Shown here piece by piece: positions 16,877-26,847 of a DNA stretch of 64,000 nt. Under the pieces are notes generated by a model. It saw only the letters and a program-made list of their open reading frames with translations. It had not been told where the DNA came from and made no database searches. Made by a program: the position numbers and the translations under genes. Positions within the stretch are counted from its first letter, which is position 1, and each line of letters begins with the position of its first letter. Origin of the DNA: Bacillus smithii (GTDB taxonomy: Bacteria; Bacillota; Bacilli; Bacillales; DSM-4216); NCBI RefSeq assembly GCF_001050115.1, contig NZ_CP012024.1, positions 1,282,001 to 1,346,000 of the forward strand. The letters run 5' to 3'.

Positions 16877-16901
16877 TTTGGGGAAAATTGCAAGATATTC
16901 A

Positions 16902-16929
16902 TTACAAATGGGAAAAAAACCGTTATAAT
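16902..16929 (+). promoter_or_regulatory. Candidate SigA promoter of divIVA
   Basis: TTACAA (16902-16907) and a perfect TATAAT (16924-16929) are 16 nt apart, 31 nt before the divIVA start. A stand-alone divIVA promoter is consistent with the gap after ylmH. Confidence 0.65.
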
Positions 16930-16960
16930 AAAGTCCATAGATAGGTATGGAGGTGGCTGT

Positions 16961-17473
16961 ATGCCTTTAACGCCCTTGGACATACATAATAAAGAATTCA
17001 GTAAAGGATTTAGAGGCTATGATGAAGATGAAGTCAACGAGTTTCTAAATCAAGTGATTAAAGACTACGAACTGATATTGCGGGAAAAAAAAGATCTGGA
17101 AGAACAGCTGGAATCTTTGCGTGAACGTCTGAATCATTATTCAGATATTGAAGAAACGCTCAATAAATCGATTTTGATCGCTCAGGAAGCCGCGGAAGAC
17201 GTAAAGCGGAATGCTCAAAAAGAAGCTAAGCTAATCATTAAGGAAGCGGAGAAAAATGCGGATCGCATTGTCAATGAAGCTTTATCAAAAGCGAGGAAAA
17301 TCGCTCTTGACATCGAAGAGCTCAAAAAGCAGTCAAAAGTATTTCGCACTCGTTTTAAAATGCTTGTGGAAGCCCAACTGGATTTGTTAAACAACGACGA
17401 TTGGGATCAGCTGATGGAATTTGAAGTAGATGCAACCGATCTTAAAAGTCTGCAAAATGAACACGAGGAGTAA
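16961..17473 (+). CDS. divIVA: Negative-curvature-sensing cell-pole protein DivIVA
   Basis: DivIVA binds strongly curved membrane at septa and poles and recruits MinJ/MinCD and, in sporulation, the chromosome-anchoring machinery. The 170-residue protein has the N-terminal lipid-binding domain TPLDIHNKEFSKGFRGYDED, with the membrane-inserting Phe17 and Arg18, followed by long coiled coil with heptads through residues 30-130, rich in E and K. The C-terminus is acidic. ATG 16961 follows a GGAGGTGGCTGT site. Length is close to the B. subtilis protein (164). Confidence 0.96.
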   Translation: MPLTPLDIHNKEFSKGFRGYDEDEVNEFLNQVIKDYELILREKKDLEEQLESLRERLNHYSDIEETLNKSILIAQEAAEDVKRNAQKEAKLIIKEAEKNADRIVNEALSKARKIALDIEELKKQSKVFRTRFKMLVEAQLDLLNNDDWDQLMEFEVDATDLKSLQNEHEE

Positions 17474-17528
17474 GATTTATTTTTGATTGTCTCACCGTTC
17501 TATCCGGAAGAGAGTGCCGTTGCAAGAC

Positions 17529-17557
17529 TTGACTGACAGACATACGATTTCTATAAT
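17529..17557 (+). promoter_or_regulatory. SigA promoter of the ileS T-box unit
   Basis: TTGACT (17529-17534) and TATAAT (17552-17557) are separated by exactly 17 nt. The T-box leader begins just downstream, leaving a leader of about 300 nt before ileS. Confidence 0.8.
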
Positions 17558-17569
17558 GTAAAAGGTATA

Positions 17570-17827
17570 AGGGAAAAACGATGACGGGGAGAGTACATTC
17601 TTTTAGCTTATTGTTCAGCGAGCCGGGACGGTGGAAGCCGGTATAAGCGAAGAGTGGAAGATCACCCTTGAGTTCTGTCTTTGAAAATCCAAAACGGATG
17701 TGTAGAAGACAGCGGTTTGTTCACGTTACGAATGAAAGAGAGGGCAGACAGTTTGTTTGCCAATAAGGGTGGTACCGCGGGAATCATCAACCTTCTCGTC
17801 CCTTTTTGGGGATGAGAAGGTTTTTTT
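17570..17827 (+). promoter_or_regulatory. T-box riboswitch controlling ileS
   Basis: The leader contains the near-invariant T-box sequence AATAAGGGTGGTACCGCGG (17762-17780), whose GGT part pairs with the uncharged tRNA acceptor end. It is followed by the terminator stem CCTTCTCGTCCC / GGGGATGAGAAGG and a seven-T run (17789-17827). Stem I lies about 17585-17690. A codon ATC at 17661-17663, in GGAAGATCACC, is a plausible isoleucine specifier. Uncharged tRNA-Ile would favour the antiterminator and raise ileS expression. The specifier assignment is inferred from position. Confidence 0.92.
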
Positions 17828-17864
17828 GTATTTACATTCACGAACGGACAAGGAGGTAAAAAGA

Positions 17865-20636
17865 ATGGACTATAAAGAAACACTGTTAATGCCTAAGACG
17901 GATTTTCCAATGCGTGGGAATTTACCAAAAAGAGAGCCTGCCATTCAAAAAAAATGGGAAGAAATGAATATTTACCAAAAAGTGCAAAAACGTACGGAAG
18001 GACGCCCCCTTTTTGTTTTGCATGACGGCCCTCCTTATGCGAACGGAGATATTCATATGGGGCATGCGCTGAATAAAATTTTAAAGGATTTTATCGTCCG
18101 CTATAAATCAATGAGCGGTTATCACGCCCCTTACGTTCCCGGTTGGGATACGCACGGACTTCCGATTGAACAGGCTTTGACGAATAAAGGCGTCAATCGG
18201 AAAGAAATGAGCGTGGCCGAATTCCGTAAACTTTGTGAGCAGTACGCTTACGAACAAATTAACAATCAGCGTGAACAATTTAAAAGACTAGGTGTACGAG
18301 GCGATTGGGAGAATCCTTATATTACATTAAAGCCGGAGTATGAAGCCCAACAAATTAAAGTTTTTGGTGAAATGGCCAAAAAAGGATACCTTTATAAAGG
18401 CCTAAAACCGGTATATTGGTCTCCTTCCAGCGAATCGGCCTTGGCAGAAGCGGAAATCGAATACAAAGACAAAAGATCCCCGTCCATTTATGTTGCTTTT
18501 CCTGTGAAGGATGGAAAAGGGGTACTGGATTCGGATACAAGCATCGTCATTTGGACGACCACTCCTTGGACGATACCTGCCAATCTTGGGATTTCGGTTC
18601 ATCCTGACATTAATTACGTGGTAGTTCAAGTCAATGGCCACAAATATGTGGTGGCGGAAGCTCTGCTTGAAGATGTATCATCTACGCTTGAATGGAATGA
18701 GCCAAGTGTAGTGAAAACATTAAAGGGCACAGAACTGGAGTATGTCGTTGCCAAACATCCTTTATACGGACGCGATTCCTTAGTGATGCTGGGAGAGCAC
18801 GTGACCACGGATTCAGGTACGGGATGTGTTCATACAGCTCCTGGACACGGGGAAGACGATTTCTTGGTCGGGAAAAAATACAATTTGGATGTCTTATCAG
18901 TGGTAGATGATAAAGGCTGCATGACAGAAGATGCTCCAGGTTTTGAAGGACTCTTTTACGATGATGCGAATAAAGCCATTACGAAAAAATTGGAAGAAGC
19001 AGGCGCACTGTTAAAACTTGCGTTTATTACCCATTCTTATCCACACGATTGGCGTACGAAAAAACCGGTCATTTTTAGAGCCACTGCTCAATGGTTCGCT
19101 TCTATCGACGCCTTCAGAGAACAGCTTCTGGAAGCCGTAAAAGAAACGAATTGGGTGCCTGAATGGGGAGAAACTCGTCTTTACAATATGATTCGTGACC
19201 GCGGTGATTGGTGTATTTCCCGTCAGCGGGCTTGGGGAGTGCCGATTCCGGTATTTTATGCGGAAAACGGGGAAGCTATTATTACCGATGAAACCATTCA
19301 GCATGTTTCGGAATTGTTCCGTCAATACGGTTCCAATGTATGGTTTGAAAGGGAGGCTAAAGATCTTCTTCCGGAAGGATTTACTCATCCTGGCAGCCCG
19401 AACGGTCAATTTACAAAAGAAACGGATATTATGGACGTATGGTTTGATTCCGGATCATCGCATCAAGCCGTTTTACTGGAAAGAGAAGAATTGAACCGTC
19501 CTGCCGATCTGTACTTGGAAGGTTCCGACCAATACCGCGGCTGGTTTAACTCTTCATTGACAACCGCTGTCGCTGTAACGGGAAAAGCTCCGTACAAAGC
19601 CGTTCTTAGCCACGGATTTGCTTTAGACGGTGAAGGACGAAAAATGAGTAAATCGCTTGGCAACGTGGTTGTACCGGCAAAAGTCATGAATCAATACGGC
19701 GCTGATATTTTGAGACTTTGGGTAGCTTCTGTTGATTTTCAAGCCGATGTGCGCGTGTCTGATGCGATCTTAAAGCAAGTTTCGGAAGTGTATCGCAAAA
19801 TCCGCAATACGTTCCGATTCCTTTTAGGAAACCTTGCCGATTTCGATCCGAAAAAAGACTCGCTTTCTTATGACAACCTGCGTGAAGTCGACCAATATAT
19901 CCTTGTAAAATTAAATCATTTAATTAAAAGTGTTCACGATCATTATGAACATTATGAATACTCGGCGATTTATCACGAAATTAATAACTTTTGCACATTT
20001 GATTTAAGTTCGTTCTATCTCGATTTTGCGAAAGACATTCTGTATATTGAACCGATGAACTTCTATGAACGGAGGGCCATTCAGACCGTTTTGTATGAAT
20101 GTCTCGTTTCCCTCGTCAAATTAATAGCTCCTATTCTGGCGCATACGGCGGATGAAGTGTGGGAACATATTCCGGGTGTAACGGAAGAAAGTGTGCAGTT
20201 AACTGACATGCCGGTTTATAAAGAGATTCCTAACAGTAAAGAATTAGAAGAAAAATGGGATCAATTTATGAAACTGCGCGATGATGTTCTTAAAGCGCTA
20301 GAAGAGGCGCGGAACGAAAAAATAATTGGAAAATCGCTGACCGCCCACGTCAAACTTTATGTAAACGATGAAACAAAAGCTCTGCTTGATTCCATTCATG
20401 AAAACTTAAAACAATTGTTCATCGTGTCGGGATTTGAAGTAGCTGGTCGGTTGGAAGACGCTCCTGAACACGCCTTAAAGCTGGAACGGGCAGCCGTTGT
20501 GGTCGAAAAAGCGGAAGGGGAAACATGTGAACGCTGCTGGACAGTGACGCCGGAAGTTGGATCAGATCCGGAACATCCGACTCTTTGCCCGCGCTGTGCG
20601 GATGTGGTGAAAAATCATTATTCCCATTTAGCTTAA
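17865..20636 (+). CDS. ileS: Isoleucyl-tRNA synthetase
   Basis: IleRS charges tRNA-Ile and edits valine. The 923-residue class I enzyme has the HIGH-type motif [15 protein letters not shown] (HMGH near residue 64), the editing-domain segment [27 protein letters not shown], and the KMSKS motif in [10 protein letters not shown] near 592. The C-terminus carries a zinc site, CERCW and CPRC. Length is that of the bacterial enzyme. ATG 17865 lies behind AAGGAGG; an earlier in-frame start lies inside the T-box terminator and was rejected. It is controlled by the upstream T-box. Confidence 0.98.
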   Translation: MDYKETLLMPKTDFPMRGNLPKREPAIQKKWEEMNIYQKVQKRTEGRPLFVLHDGPPYANGDIHMGHALNKILKDFIVRYKSMSGYHAPYVPGWDTHGLPIEQALTNKGVNRKEMSVAEFRKLCEQYAYEQINNQREQFKRLGVRGDWENPYITLKPEYEAQQIKVFGEMAKKGYLYKGLKPVYWSPSSESALAEAEIEYKDKRSPSIYVAFPVKDGKGVLDSDTSIVIWTTTPWTIPANLGISVHPDINYVVVQVNGHKYVVAEALLEDVSSTLEWNEPSVVKTLKGTELEYVVAKHPLYGRDSLVMLGEHVTTDSGTGCVHTAPGHGEDDFLVGKKYNLDVLSVVDDKGCMTEDAPGFEGLFYDDANKAITKKLEEAGALLKLAFITHSYPHDWRTKKPVIFRATAQWFASIDAFREQLLEAVKETNWVPEWGETRLYNMIRDRGDWCISRQRAWGVPIPVFYAENGEAIITDETIQHVSELFRQYGSNVWFEREAKDLLPEGFTHPGSPNGQFTKETDIMDVWFDSGSSHQAVLLEREELNRPADLYLEGSDQYRGWFNSSLTTAVAVTGKAPYKAVLSHGFALDGEGRKMSKSLGNVVVPAKVMNQYGADILRLWVASVDFQADVRVSDAILKQVSEVYRKIRNTFRFLLGNLADFDPKKDSLSYDNLREVDQYILVKLNHLIKSVHDHYEHYEYSAIYHEINNFCTFDLSSFYLDFAKDILYIEPMNFYERRAIQTVLYECLVSLVKLIAPILAHTADEVWEHIPGVTEESVQLTDMPVYKEIPNSKELEEKWDQFMKLRDDVLKALEEARNEKIIGKSLTAHVKLYVNDETKALLDSIHENLKQLFIVSGFEVAGRLEDAPEHALKLERAAVVVEKAEGETCERCWTVTPEVGSDPEHPTLCPRCADVVKNHYSHLA

Positions 20637-20639
20637 TTC

Positions 20640-20683
20640 GAAAGAAGCTTTGGATCATAATTTATCCAAAGCTTCTTTTTCTT
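20640..20683 (+). terminator. Rho-independent terminator after ileS
   Basis: AAAGAAGCTTTGGAT pairs with ATCCAAAGCTTCTTT across a short loop, followed by TTCTTTC. The stem is perfect over 15 bp and directly follows the ileS stop. Confidence 0.88.
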
Positions 20684-20818
20684 TCATCGTAATAATTTTG
20701 TTCATAAAGGAACACTAACGATAACAAGAAATTCAGAAGTGAGCGTTTTCGCGTTGATGCAGTTTTCAATAAGACTTCCCGGGAATAAACTTCAATCGGT
20801 GTTAACGGAGGGATGAAG

Positions 20819-21097
20819 ATGGCAACGTATGATAAGATCTATCATGAATTGCAGATCGTCTATCAAGAATTAATGAATTCACGATCCCAAAAAGAAGAAG
20901 TGTATCGTTACATCGAGCAGGAAAAGAAGGATATTGTAAAAGCTTTAAAAAAATTTGAGTCGGGAGATTTTGGAAAATGCGAAATCAGCGGAGAATGGAT
21001 TCCCTTTGAATGGATCAAACAAATTCCTACAATGGAAACGATCGATGAATGGGAGAAATGCGTTTTAACATATGGCAGAAAAGGGATATACGGATAA
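20819..21097 (+). CDS. ylyA: YlyA-like DksA/TraR-family protein with degenerate zinc finger
   Basis: The 92-residue protein has an N-terminal helical hairpin (YDKIYHELQIVYQELMNSR) and a C-terminal part laid out like the DksA/TraR zinc finger: KKFESGDFGKCEISGEWIPFEWIKQIPT. Of the four zinc cysteines only the first and last are recognisable; the second is replaced by Ser (CEISG instead of CEXCG) and the third by Glu. B. subtilis ylyA sits at the same place and its product is reported to bind RNA polymerase in the forespore. ATG 20819 has GGAGGG 6 nt upstream, which decides it over ATG 20813. Confidence 0.72.
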   Translation: MATYDKIYHELQIVYQELMNSRSQKEEVYRYIEQEKKDIVKALKKFESGDFGKCEISGEWIPFEWIKQIPTMETIDEWEKCVLTYGRKGIYG

Positions 21098-21179
21098 ATT
21101 CATTCTACAATTGTTGAATCAAAAAGGTTATGCTAAAATGCAAAGGTAACAATTCACTTTAGAGGTGGAGGTAACCAAT

Positions 21180-21665
21180 GTGCGTTTATTGTATTACTTT
21201 GGTTTAGCAATTGTGGTGGTGATAATCGATCAATGGTCGAAGTGGTTGATTGTCAAATACATGCAAGTCGGTCAAAGCATAGAGATCGTGCCGAATCTTT
21301 TGTACTTAACTTCCCATCGCAATAAAGGAGCAGCATGGGGAATGCTCCAAGGACAGCTATGGCTGTTTTATATCTTAACCGTCATTGTTGTCATTGGCAT
21401 CATTTATTACATGGTAAAATACGGAAAAGATAAAACGCTTCAATCCATCGGTTTTTCCTTTATTCTCGGGGGAGCGATTGGAAATTTTCTGGACCGTTTT
21501 TTCCGGAAAGAAGTCGTCGATTTTATCCATACGTATATTTTCCATTATGATTTTCCAATATTTAATTTCGCCGATTCATCGCTCACCATCGGGGTGGTGC
21601 TTTTGATTATTGCTCTGTTATTAGAAGATCGGAGGGAAAGACAGAAAGCGAATGGAACGAATTGA
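21180..21665 (+). CDS. lspA: Prolipoprotein signal peptidase LspA
   Basis: LspA is the membrane aspartic protease that removes signal peptides from diacylglyceryl-modified prolipoproteins. The 161-residue protein has four membrane helices. It shows IDQWSKWLIVKY near the N-terminus, the catalytic motif GAIGNFLDRF, and FNFADSSLTIGVVLL with the second catalytic Asp. GTG 21180 has GGAGG 8 nt upstream; the in-frame GTG at 21165 would precede that site. It overlaps rluD by 14 nt, the usual lspA-rluD coupling. Confidence 0.95.
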   Translation: MRLLYYFGLAIVVVIIDQWSKWLIVKYMQVGQSIEIVPNLLYLTSHRNKGAAWGMLQGQLWLFYILTVIVVIGIIYYMVKYGKDKTLQSIGFSFILGGAIGNFLDRFFRKEVVDFIHTYIFHYDFPIFNFADSSLTIGVVLLIIALLLEDRRERQKANGTN

Positions 21666-22563
21666 ACATATCATCACAGAAGAGGAACAGCATCAACGAA
21701 TTGATAAAGTTCTTAGTCAATGGAACGAAGATTGGTCACGGAGTCAAGTTCAAGAATGGATTAAAGAAGGACGTGTAACAGTCAATGGAGCGACTGTGAA
21801 AGCAAATTATAAATGTGAGGCAGATGACCGTATTGTTGTTAGCGTTCCGGAACCGGAAGTACTGGAAATCACACCGGAAAAAATGGACTTGGACATTTAC
21901 TATGAAGATCGAGATGTCATCGTTGTCAATAAACCGCGTGGAATGGTGGTTCATCCGGCTCCAGGGCATCTGTCAGGCACTCTTGTCAATGGGTTGATGG
22001 CTCACTGCAAAGACTTGTCAGGCATCAACGGCGTTCTAAGGCCTGGAATTGTTCATCGCATTGATAAAGATACTTCCGGATTATTGATGGCGGCTAAAAA
22101 TGATTATGCTCATGAAAAGCTTTCTCAGCAGCTTTCTAATAAAACGGTTACAAGAAAATACAAAGCCATCGTTCACGGCATGATTCCACATGATGTTGGA
22201 ACGATTGATGCTCCCATTGGCAGAGACCCAAAAGACAGGCAAAAAATGGCGGTTGTCGATAACGGCAAACATGCGGTCACTCATTTTCGAGTTTTGGAAC
22301 GTTTTAGTCAATATAGTTTAATTGAATGTGAGTTGGAAACGGGAAGGACTCATCAAATCCGCGTTCATATGAAATACATCGGTCATCCTTTAGCCGGAGA
22401 TCCGAAGTATGGCCCCAAAAAAACATTAAATATTGAAGGACAAGCTTTACATGCTGAGGTACTTGGCTTCATTCATCCGAGAACGGAAGAATATTTAGAG
22501 TTTAAAGCGCCATTACCGGATGATTTTTCTCGAATTCTGACTTTTTTGCGATTGGAAGGTTGA
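21652..22563 (+). CDS. rluD: RluD-family rRNA pseudouridine synthase
   Basis: The enzyme isomerises uridines in 23S rRNA, in the RluD/YlyB family. The 303-residue protein has an N-terminal S4 domain (RIDKVLSQWNEDWSRSQVQ) and the catalytic domain with VNKPRGMVVHPAPGH, the catalytic motif HRIDKDTSGLL (Asp138), and GRTHQIRVHMKYIGHPLAGD near the C-terminus, read in parts. Length is typical. The start overlaps the end of lspA. Its stop codon region overlaps the -35 element of the pyr promoter. The exact uridine targets cannot be read from sequence. Confidence 0.95.
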   Translation: MERIEHIITEEEQHQRIDKVLSQWNEDWSRSQVQEWIKEGRVTVNGATVKANYKCEADDRIVVSVPEPEVLEITPEKMDLDIYYEDRDVIVVNKPRGMVVHPAPGHLSGTLVNGLMAHCKDLSGINGVLRPGIVHRIDKDTSGLLMAAKNDYAHEKLSQQLSNKTVTRKYKAIVHGMIPHDVGTIDAPIGRDPKDRQKMAVVDNGKHAVTHFRVLERFSQYSLIECELETGRTHQIRVHMKYIGHPLAGDPKYGPKKTLNIEGQALHAEVLGFIHPRTEEYLEFKAPLPDDFSRILTFLRLEG

Positions 22564-22588
22564 CAGTACATTTTGAAAAGAGTATCAT
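22560..22588 (+). promoter_or_regulatory. SigA promoter of the pyr operon
   Basis: A perfect -35 TTGACA (22560-22565) and TATCAT (22583-22588) are 17 nt apart. The -35 overlaps the end of rluD. The promoter is followed by a PyrR-controlled attenuator. Confidence 0.8.
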
Positions 22589-22614
22589 AATGGCAGTTGA
22601 ATATGAACCTTTAA

Positions 22615-23302
<688 letters not shown>

Positions 23303-23321
23303 ATAAGTTCCCTTTTAAATG

Positions 23322-23456
23322 CAGTCCAGAGAGGCTGACAAAGGGCAGAATGAATGACGGCGCTGCTGATTTCGGTACCGTGTATGGGAGATCGAACAGC
23401 GAGCGCATGATTTTGCTTACCTCTTTGTCGGCGTTTAGCTGCAAAGAGGTTTTTTT
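23322..23456 (+). promoter_or_regulatory. PyrR attenuator 2 (pyrR-pyrB intergenic)
   Basis: AGTCCAGAGAGGCTGACAAA (starting 23323) is a textbook PyrR-binding loop. The terminator stem ACCTCTTTG / CAAAGAGGT with a T run lies at about 23419-23456. B. subtilis has two attenuators here flanking pyrP; this genome has one and no pyrP. Confidence 0.88.
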
Positions 23457-23571
23457 ATGCTTGTATAAAAAAACAAATATCAAAAAACACAATATTTTTG
23501 GATGATTCGAACGAAAAAAGAAAAACTTTTTTATTCAAGCAAAAAAACGAAATTTAAGGGGTGCAGAGCGC

Positions 23572-24504
23572 ATGTTAAAAAATTTAGTATCAATTAAGGA
23601 TTTGCATAAAGATAAAATTTTGTTAATATTAATGCAAGCCGATTATTTTAGCAAAGGCTATCGCTGGCAACCTGACAATCAAACTTTTATCGCAAACTTA
23701 TTTTTTGAGCCGAGCACAAGAACAAAAAGCAGCTTTGAGATGGCCGAGAGGAAATTAGGACTTGAAGTGATACCGTTTGAAGCGGGAAGTTCAAGCGTAT
23801 TAAAGGGAGAAACTCTTTATGATACAGTCCGTACTTTGGAATCACTAGGAGTGGATGCGGTTGTGATTCGCCATGAAGAAGATGAATACTATCGCCACTT
23901 AATTGGAAAAGTGAATATCCCCGTTATTAACGCAGGCGATGGATGCGGGCAGCATCCGACTCAAAGTTTGCTGGATTTATTTACGATTCAGCAAGAGTTT
24001 GGAAGTTTTGAAGGATTGAAGATTGGAATTGTCGGCGATATTCGTCACAGCCGAGTTGCCCGTTCCGACGCAGAGGCATTAAGAAAACTGGGAGCGAATG
24101 TTTTTTATTCAGGTCCGAAAGAATGGTTTGATCAGGATTTCTTGTATTCGGGTGAATTTGCAGCGATCGACGATTTGATTCCTGAGGTGGATGTGCTGAT
24201 GCTTTTAAGAATTCAGCATGAACGTCATAACGAACATACCTCTTTTTCAACAGAGGAATATCACGAATTGTACGGCCTGACCGTTGAACGCGAGAAAAGA
24301 ATGAAACCGGGAAGCATCATCATGCATCCCGCTCCCGTTAATCGAGGCGTTGAAATCGATGATCGTTTAGTTGAATGTAGAAGATCAAGAATATTTAAGC
24401 AAATGGAAAATGGAGTTTATGTCCGCATGGCTGTTTTAAAAGAAGTGTTGGAAGGGAGAATGGCCAATGAAGCTGCTGATCAAAAATGGCAATATTCTTT
24501 GTAA
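23572..24504 (+). CDS. pyrB: Aspartate carbamoyltransferase catalytic chain
   Basis: PyrB joins carbamoyl phosphate and aspartate, the first committed step of pyrimidine synthesis. The 310-residue protein shows the carbamoyl-phosphate motif EPSTRTKSS (residues 46-54), the loop [21 protein letters not shown], and [10 protein letters not shown] of the aspartate-binding part. No regulatory chain (pyrI) is present, as usual in Bacillus. ATG 23572 lies a few bases after GGGGTG. The gene overlaps pyrC by 38 nt. Confidence 0.97.
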   Translation: MLKNLVSIKDLHKDKILLILMQADYFSKGYRWQPDNQTFIANLFFEPSTRTKSSFEMAERKLGLEVIPFEAGSSSVLKGETLYDTVRTLESLGVDAVVIRHEEDEYYRHLIGKVNIPVINAGDGCGQHPTQSLLDLFTIQQEFGSFEGLKIGIVGDIRHSRVARSDAEALRKLGANVFYSGPKEWFDQDFLYSGEFAAIDDLIPEVDVLMLLRIQHERHNEHTSFSTEEYHELYGLTVEREKRMKPGSIIMHPAPVNRGVEIDDRLVECRRSRIFKQMENGVYVRMAVLKEVLEGRMANEAADQKWQYSL

Positions 24505-25753
24505 AAACGGTAAAATGAAAATCGTCGATATTCGCGTGGAAGCCGGAAAAATAACCGAAATGGGAGAGCATCTGACCGCTTTCGATGAAACCATTTTGGA
24601 CGCTGGAGGAAATTTGGTTGCGCCTGGCTTTATCGATGTCCATGTTCATTTACGTGAGCCGGGCGGAGAACAGAAAGAAACAATCGAAACCGGTACGCTC
24701 GCCGCGGCACGAGGAGGATTTACGACCGTCTGCGCCATGCCTAACACAAAGCCGGTTCCCGATACGGTGGAACGGATGCAAGAATTGCAGAAGCGAATTA
24801 AGGAAAAAGCTTATGTGCGCGTTCTCCCTTATGCCTCGATTACTGTCAATGAAGCGGGGAAGGAATTGACGGATTTTGAAAGTTTGCAAAAAGAAGGAGC
24901 ATTTGCCTTTACCGATGACGGGGTTGGTGTTCAAAATGCAGGAATGATGCTTTTGGCAATGAAAAAGGCGGCGGCCGTTCAAGCATCGATTGTCGCCCAC
25001 TGCGAAGAGAATACTTTAATTTTCGGAGGAGTCGTCCACGACGGCACGTTTGCGAAAAAACATCATTTGAAAGGAATCCCTTCCGTATGTGAAGCGGTAC
25101 ATATCGCAAGGGACGTGCTGCTCGCTGAAGCAGCGGGATGCCACTACCATGTTTGCCATATCAGTACGAAAGAATCGGTAAGAGCCGTACGGGATGCCAA
25201 AAAAGCGGGTGTTCGTGTGACGGCGGAAGTAACGCCTCATCATTTGCTGTTGACAGAGGAAGACATTCCGGGGCTTGACGCTAATTTTAAAATGAATCCT
25301 CCTCTTCGCAGCAAAGAAGATCGTGAAGCTTTAATCGAAGGGCTTTTAGATGGAACCATTGACTGTATAGCAACAGACCACGCTCCGCATACAATGGAGG
25401 AAAAACAAGCAGGGATTGAAAAAGCTCCTTTCGGGATCGTCGGTCTGGAAACAGCTTTCCCGCTGCTTTATTCACGATATGTTCAAACAGGCATTTTTAC
25501 GTTAAAACAGCTAGTCGATTGGATGACGATTAAACCGGCGGAAGTGTTTCATTTGCCATATGGGAAGCTTGAGGAAGGAGCTCCCGCAGATCTTGTGATC
25601 ATTGACTTGAACTTGGAAAAGAAAATTGAGCCAAAGCATTTTGCTTCTAAAGGACGGAATACTCCGTTTGCAGGGTGGAAATGCAAAGGTTGGCCAGTCG
25701 CAACCATCGTAAACGGAAAAATAGTTTGGCAGGAAGGAAGGATTTACGCGTGA
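24467..25753 (+). CDS. pyrC: Dihydroorotase (type I)
   Basis: PyrC cyclises carbamoyl aspartate to dihydroorotate. The 428-residue metal-dependent amidohydrolase has the metal motif [10 protein letters not shown] (His59, His61), HISTKESV, the [12 protein letters not shown] segment, and [12 protein letters not shown] with the catalytic Asp. ATG 24467 lies inside the end of pyrB, behind AAGGGAG, indicating translational coupling. It ends in a GTGA overlap with the next gene. Confidence 0.97.
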   Translation: MKLLIKNGNILCKNGKMKIVDIRVEAGKITEMGEHLTAFDETILDAGGNLVAPGFIDVHVHLREPGGEQKETIETGTLAAARGGFTTVCAMPNTKPVPDTVERMQELQKRIKEKAYVRVLPYASITVNEAGKELTDFESLQKEGAFAFTDDGVGVQNAGMMLLAMKKAAAVQASIVAHCEENTLIFGGVVHDGTFAKKHHLKGIPSVCEAVHIARDVLLAEAAGCHYHVCHISTKESVRAVRDAKKAGVRVTAEVTPHHLLLTEEDIPGLDANFKMNPPLRSKEDREALIEGLLDGTIDCIATDHAPHTMEEKQAGIEKAPFGIVGLETAFPLLYSRYVQTGIFTLKQLVDWMTIKPAEVFHLPYGKLEEGAPADLVIIDLNLEKKIEPKHFASKGRNTPFAGWKCKGWPVATIVNGKIVWQEGRIYA

Positions 25754-26847
25754 AGAAACAGCTTATTTTAGAAGATGGGACCATCATGATCGGTGAAGGG
25801 TTTGGAAGCGAAAAAGAAACGATTGGAGAAGTCGTATTTACTACAGGGATGACAGGTTACCAAGAAGTGCTGTCCGACCCTTCTTATTGCGGTCAAATCG
25901 TCACATTTACTTATCCGCTCATTGGAAATTATGGCATAAACCGAGATGATTTTGAAACGATCCATCCGGCGGTAAAAGGATTGATCGTAAAAGAAGCCGC
26001 GGACTTTCCTTCCAATTGGCGGAGTGAATGGTCGATCGATGAATTCTTGAAACATAGAGACATTCCCGGCATATCAGGGGTGGACACGAGAAAACTAACG
26101 CGAATTATCCGCCGATACGGCACATTAAAAGGGGCGATTGTTTCCGAAAACGAATCTCCTGATCGCGTCATTGCTCGTTTAAAAGAAACGAAACTGTCAA
26201 CCGATCAAGTAAAACAAGTATCGGTTAAAGCTCCATTCCCGAGCCCTGGTCGAGGATTTCGCGTGGTGCTGATGGATTTTGGGATGAAACACGGCATTTT
26301 AAGGGAGCTAAACAAACGAAATTGTGATGTTGTCGTTGTTCCATACAATACAACTGCAGAAGACATTCTTCGATATAAGCCGGATGGTGTGATGCTTTCC
26401 AATGGCCCGGGAGATCCGAAAAACGTTCCTGAAGCCATTGAAACCGTCGGTAAACTGCTTGGAAAAGTGCCTGTTTTCGGCATCTGCCTGGGACATCAGC
26501 TATTTGCATTAGCTTGCGGTGCAGATACGTTCAAATTAAAATTCGGCCATCGAGGATCCAATCATCCTGTAAAAGATTTAGAAACAGGAAAAACCGCCTT
26601 AACTTCCCAAAATCACGGATTTGCCGTAAACGAGGCTTCTCTTGAAAATACAAGATTGGAAATCACCCATATTGCTCTGAATGACGGAACGATCGAAGGG
26701 TTGAAGCACAAAGATTATCCGGCTTTTACCGTTCAGTACCATCCGGAAGCCTCACCGGGTCCGGAAGATGATAATTCGTTATTTGATCGTTTTATGCGCA
26801 TGATGGAAAACTATCAACATGTTGGAAAGGAGACTCTCCATGCCTAA
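25750..26847 (+). CDS. pyrAA: Carbamoyl-phosphate synthase, pyrimidine-specific small (glutaminase) chain
   Basis: This subunit hydrolyses glutamine and channels ammonia to the large chain. The 365-residue protein has the N-terminal small domain ([20 protein letters not shown]) and a class I glutaminase domain with the catalytic Cys in [13 protein letters not shown] and the His/Glu pair in [15 protein letters not shown] 25750 overlaps the pyrC stop by 4 nt and follows AGGAAGG; earlier in-frame starts inside pyrC have no support. It overlaps pyrAB by 8 nt. Confidence 0.96.
   Translation: MKKQLILEDGTIMIGEGFGSEKETIGEVVFTTGMTGYQEVLSDPSYCGQIVTFTYPLIGNYGINRDDFETIHPAVKGLIVKEAADFPSNWRSEWSIDEFLKHRDIPGISGVDTRKLTRIIRRYGTLKGAIVSENESPDRVIARLKETKLSTDQVKQVSVKAPFPSPGRGFRVVLMDFGMKHGILRELNKRNCDVVVVPYNTTAEDILRYKPDGVMLSNGPGDPKNVPEAIETVGKLLGKVPVFGICLGHQLFALACGADTFKLKFGHRGSNHPVKDLETGKTALTSQNHGFAVNEASLENTRLEITHIALNDGTIEGLKHKDYPAFTVQYHPEASPGPEDDNSLFDRFMRMMENYQHVGKETLHA

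Noticed and set aside
17757-17864. A 36-residue N-terminal extension of IleRS
   Set aside because: It would be encoded by the T-box core and terminator; ATG 17865 with AAGGAGG is the proper start.
20701-20760. A possible SigG promoter upstream of ylyA (TTCATA and ATAACA)
   Set aside because: Spacing and -10 do not fit the consensus well enough to call.
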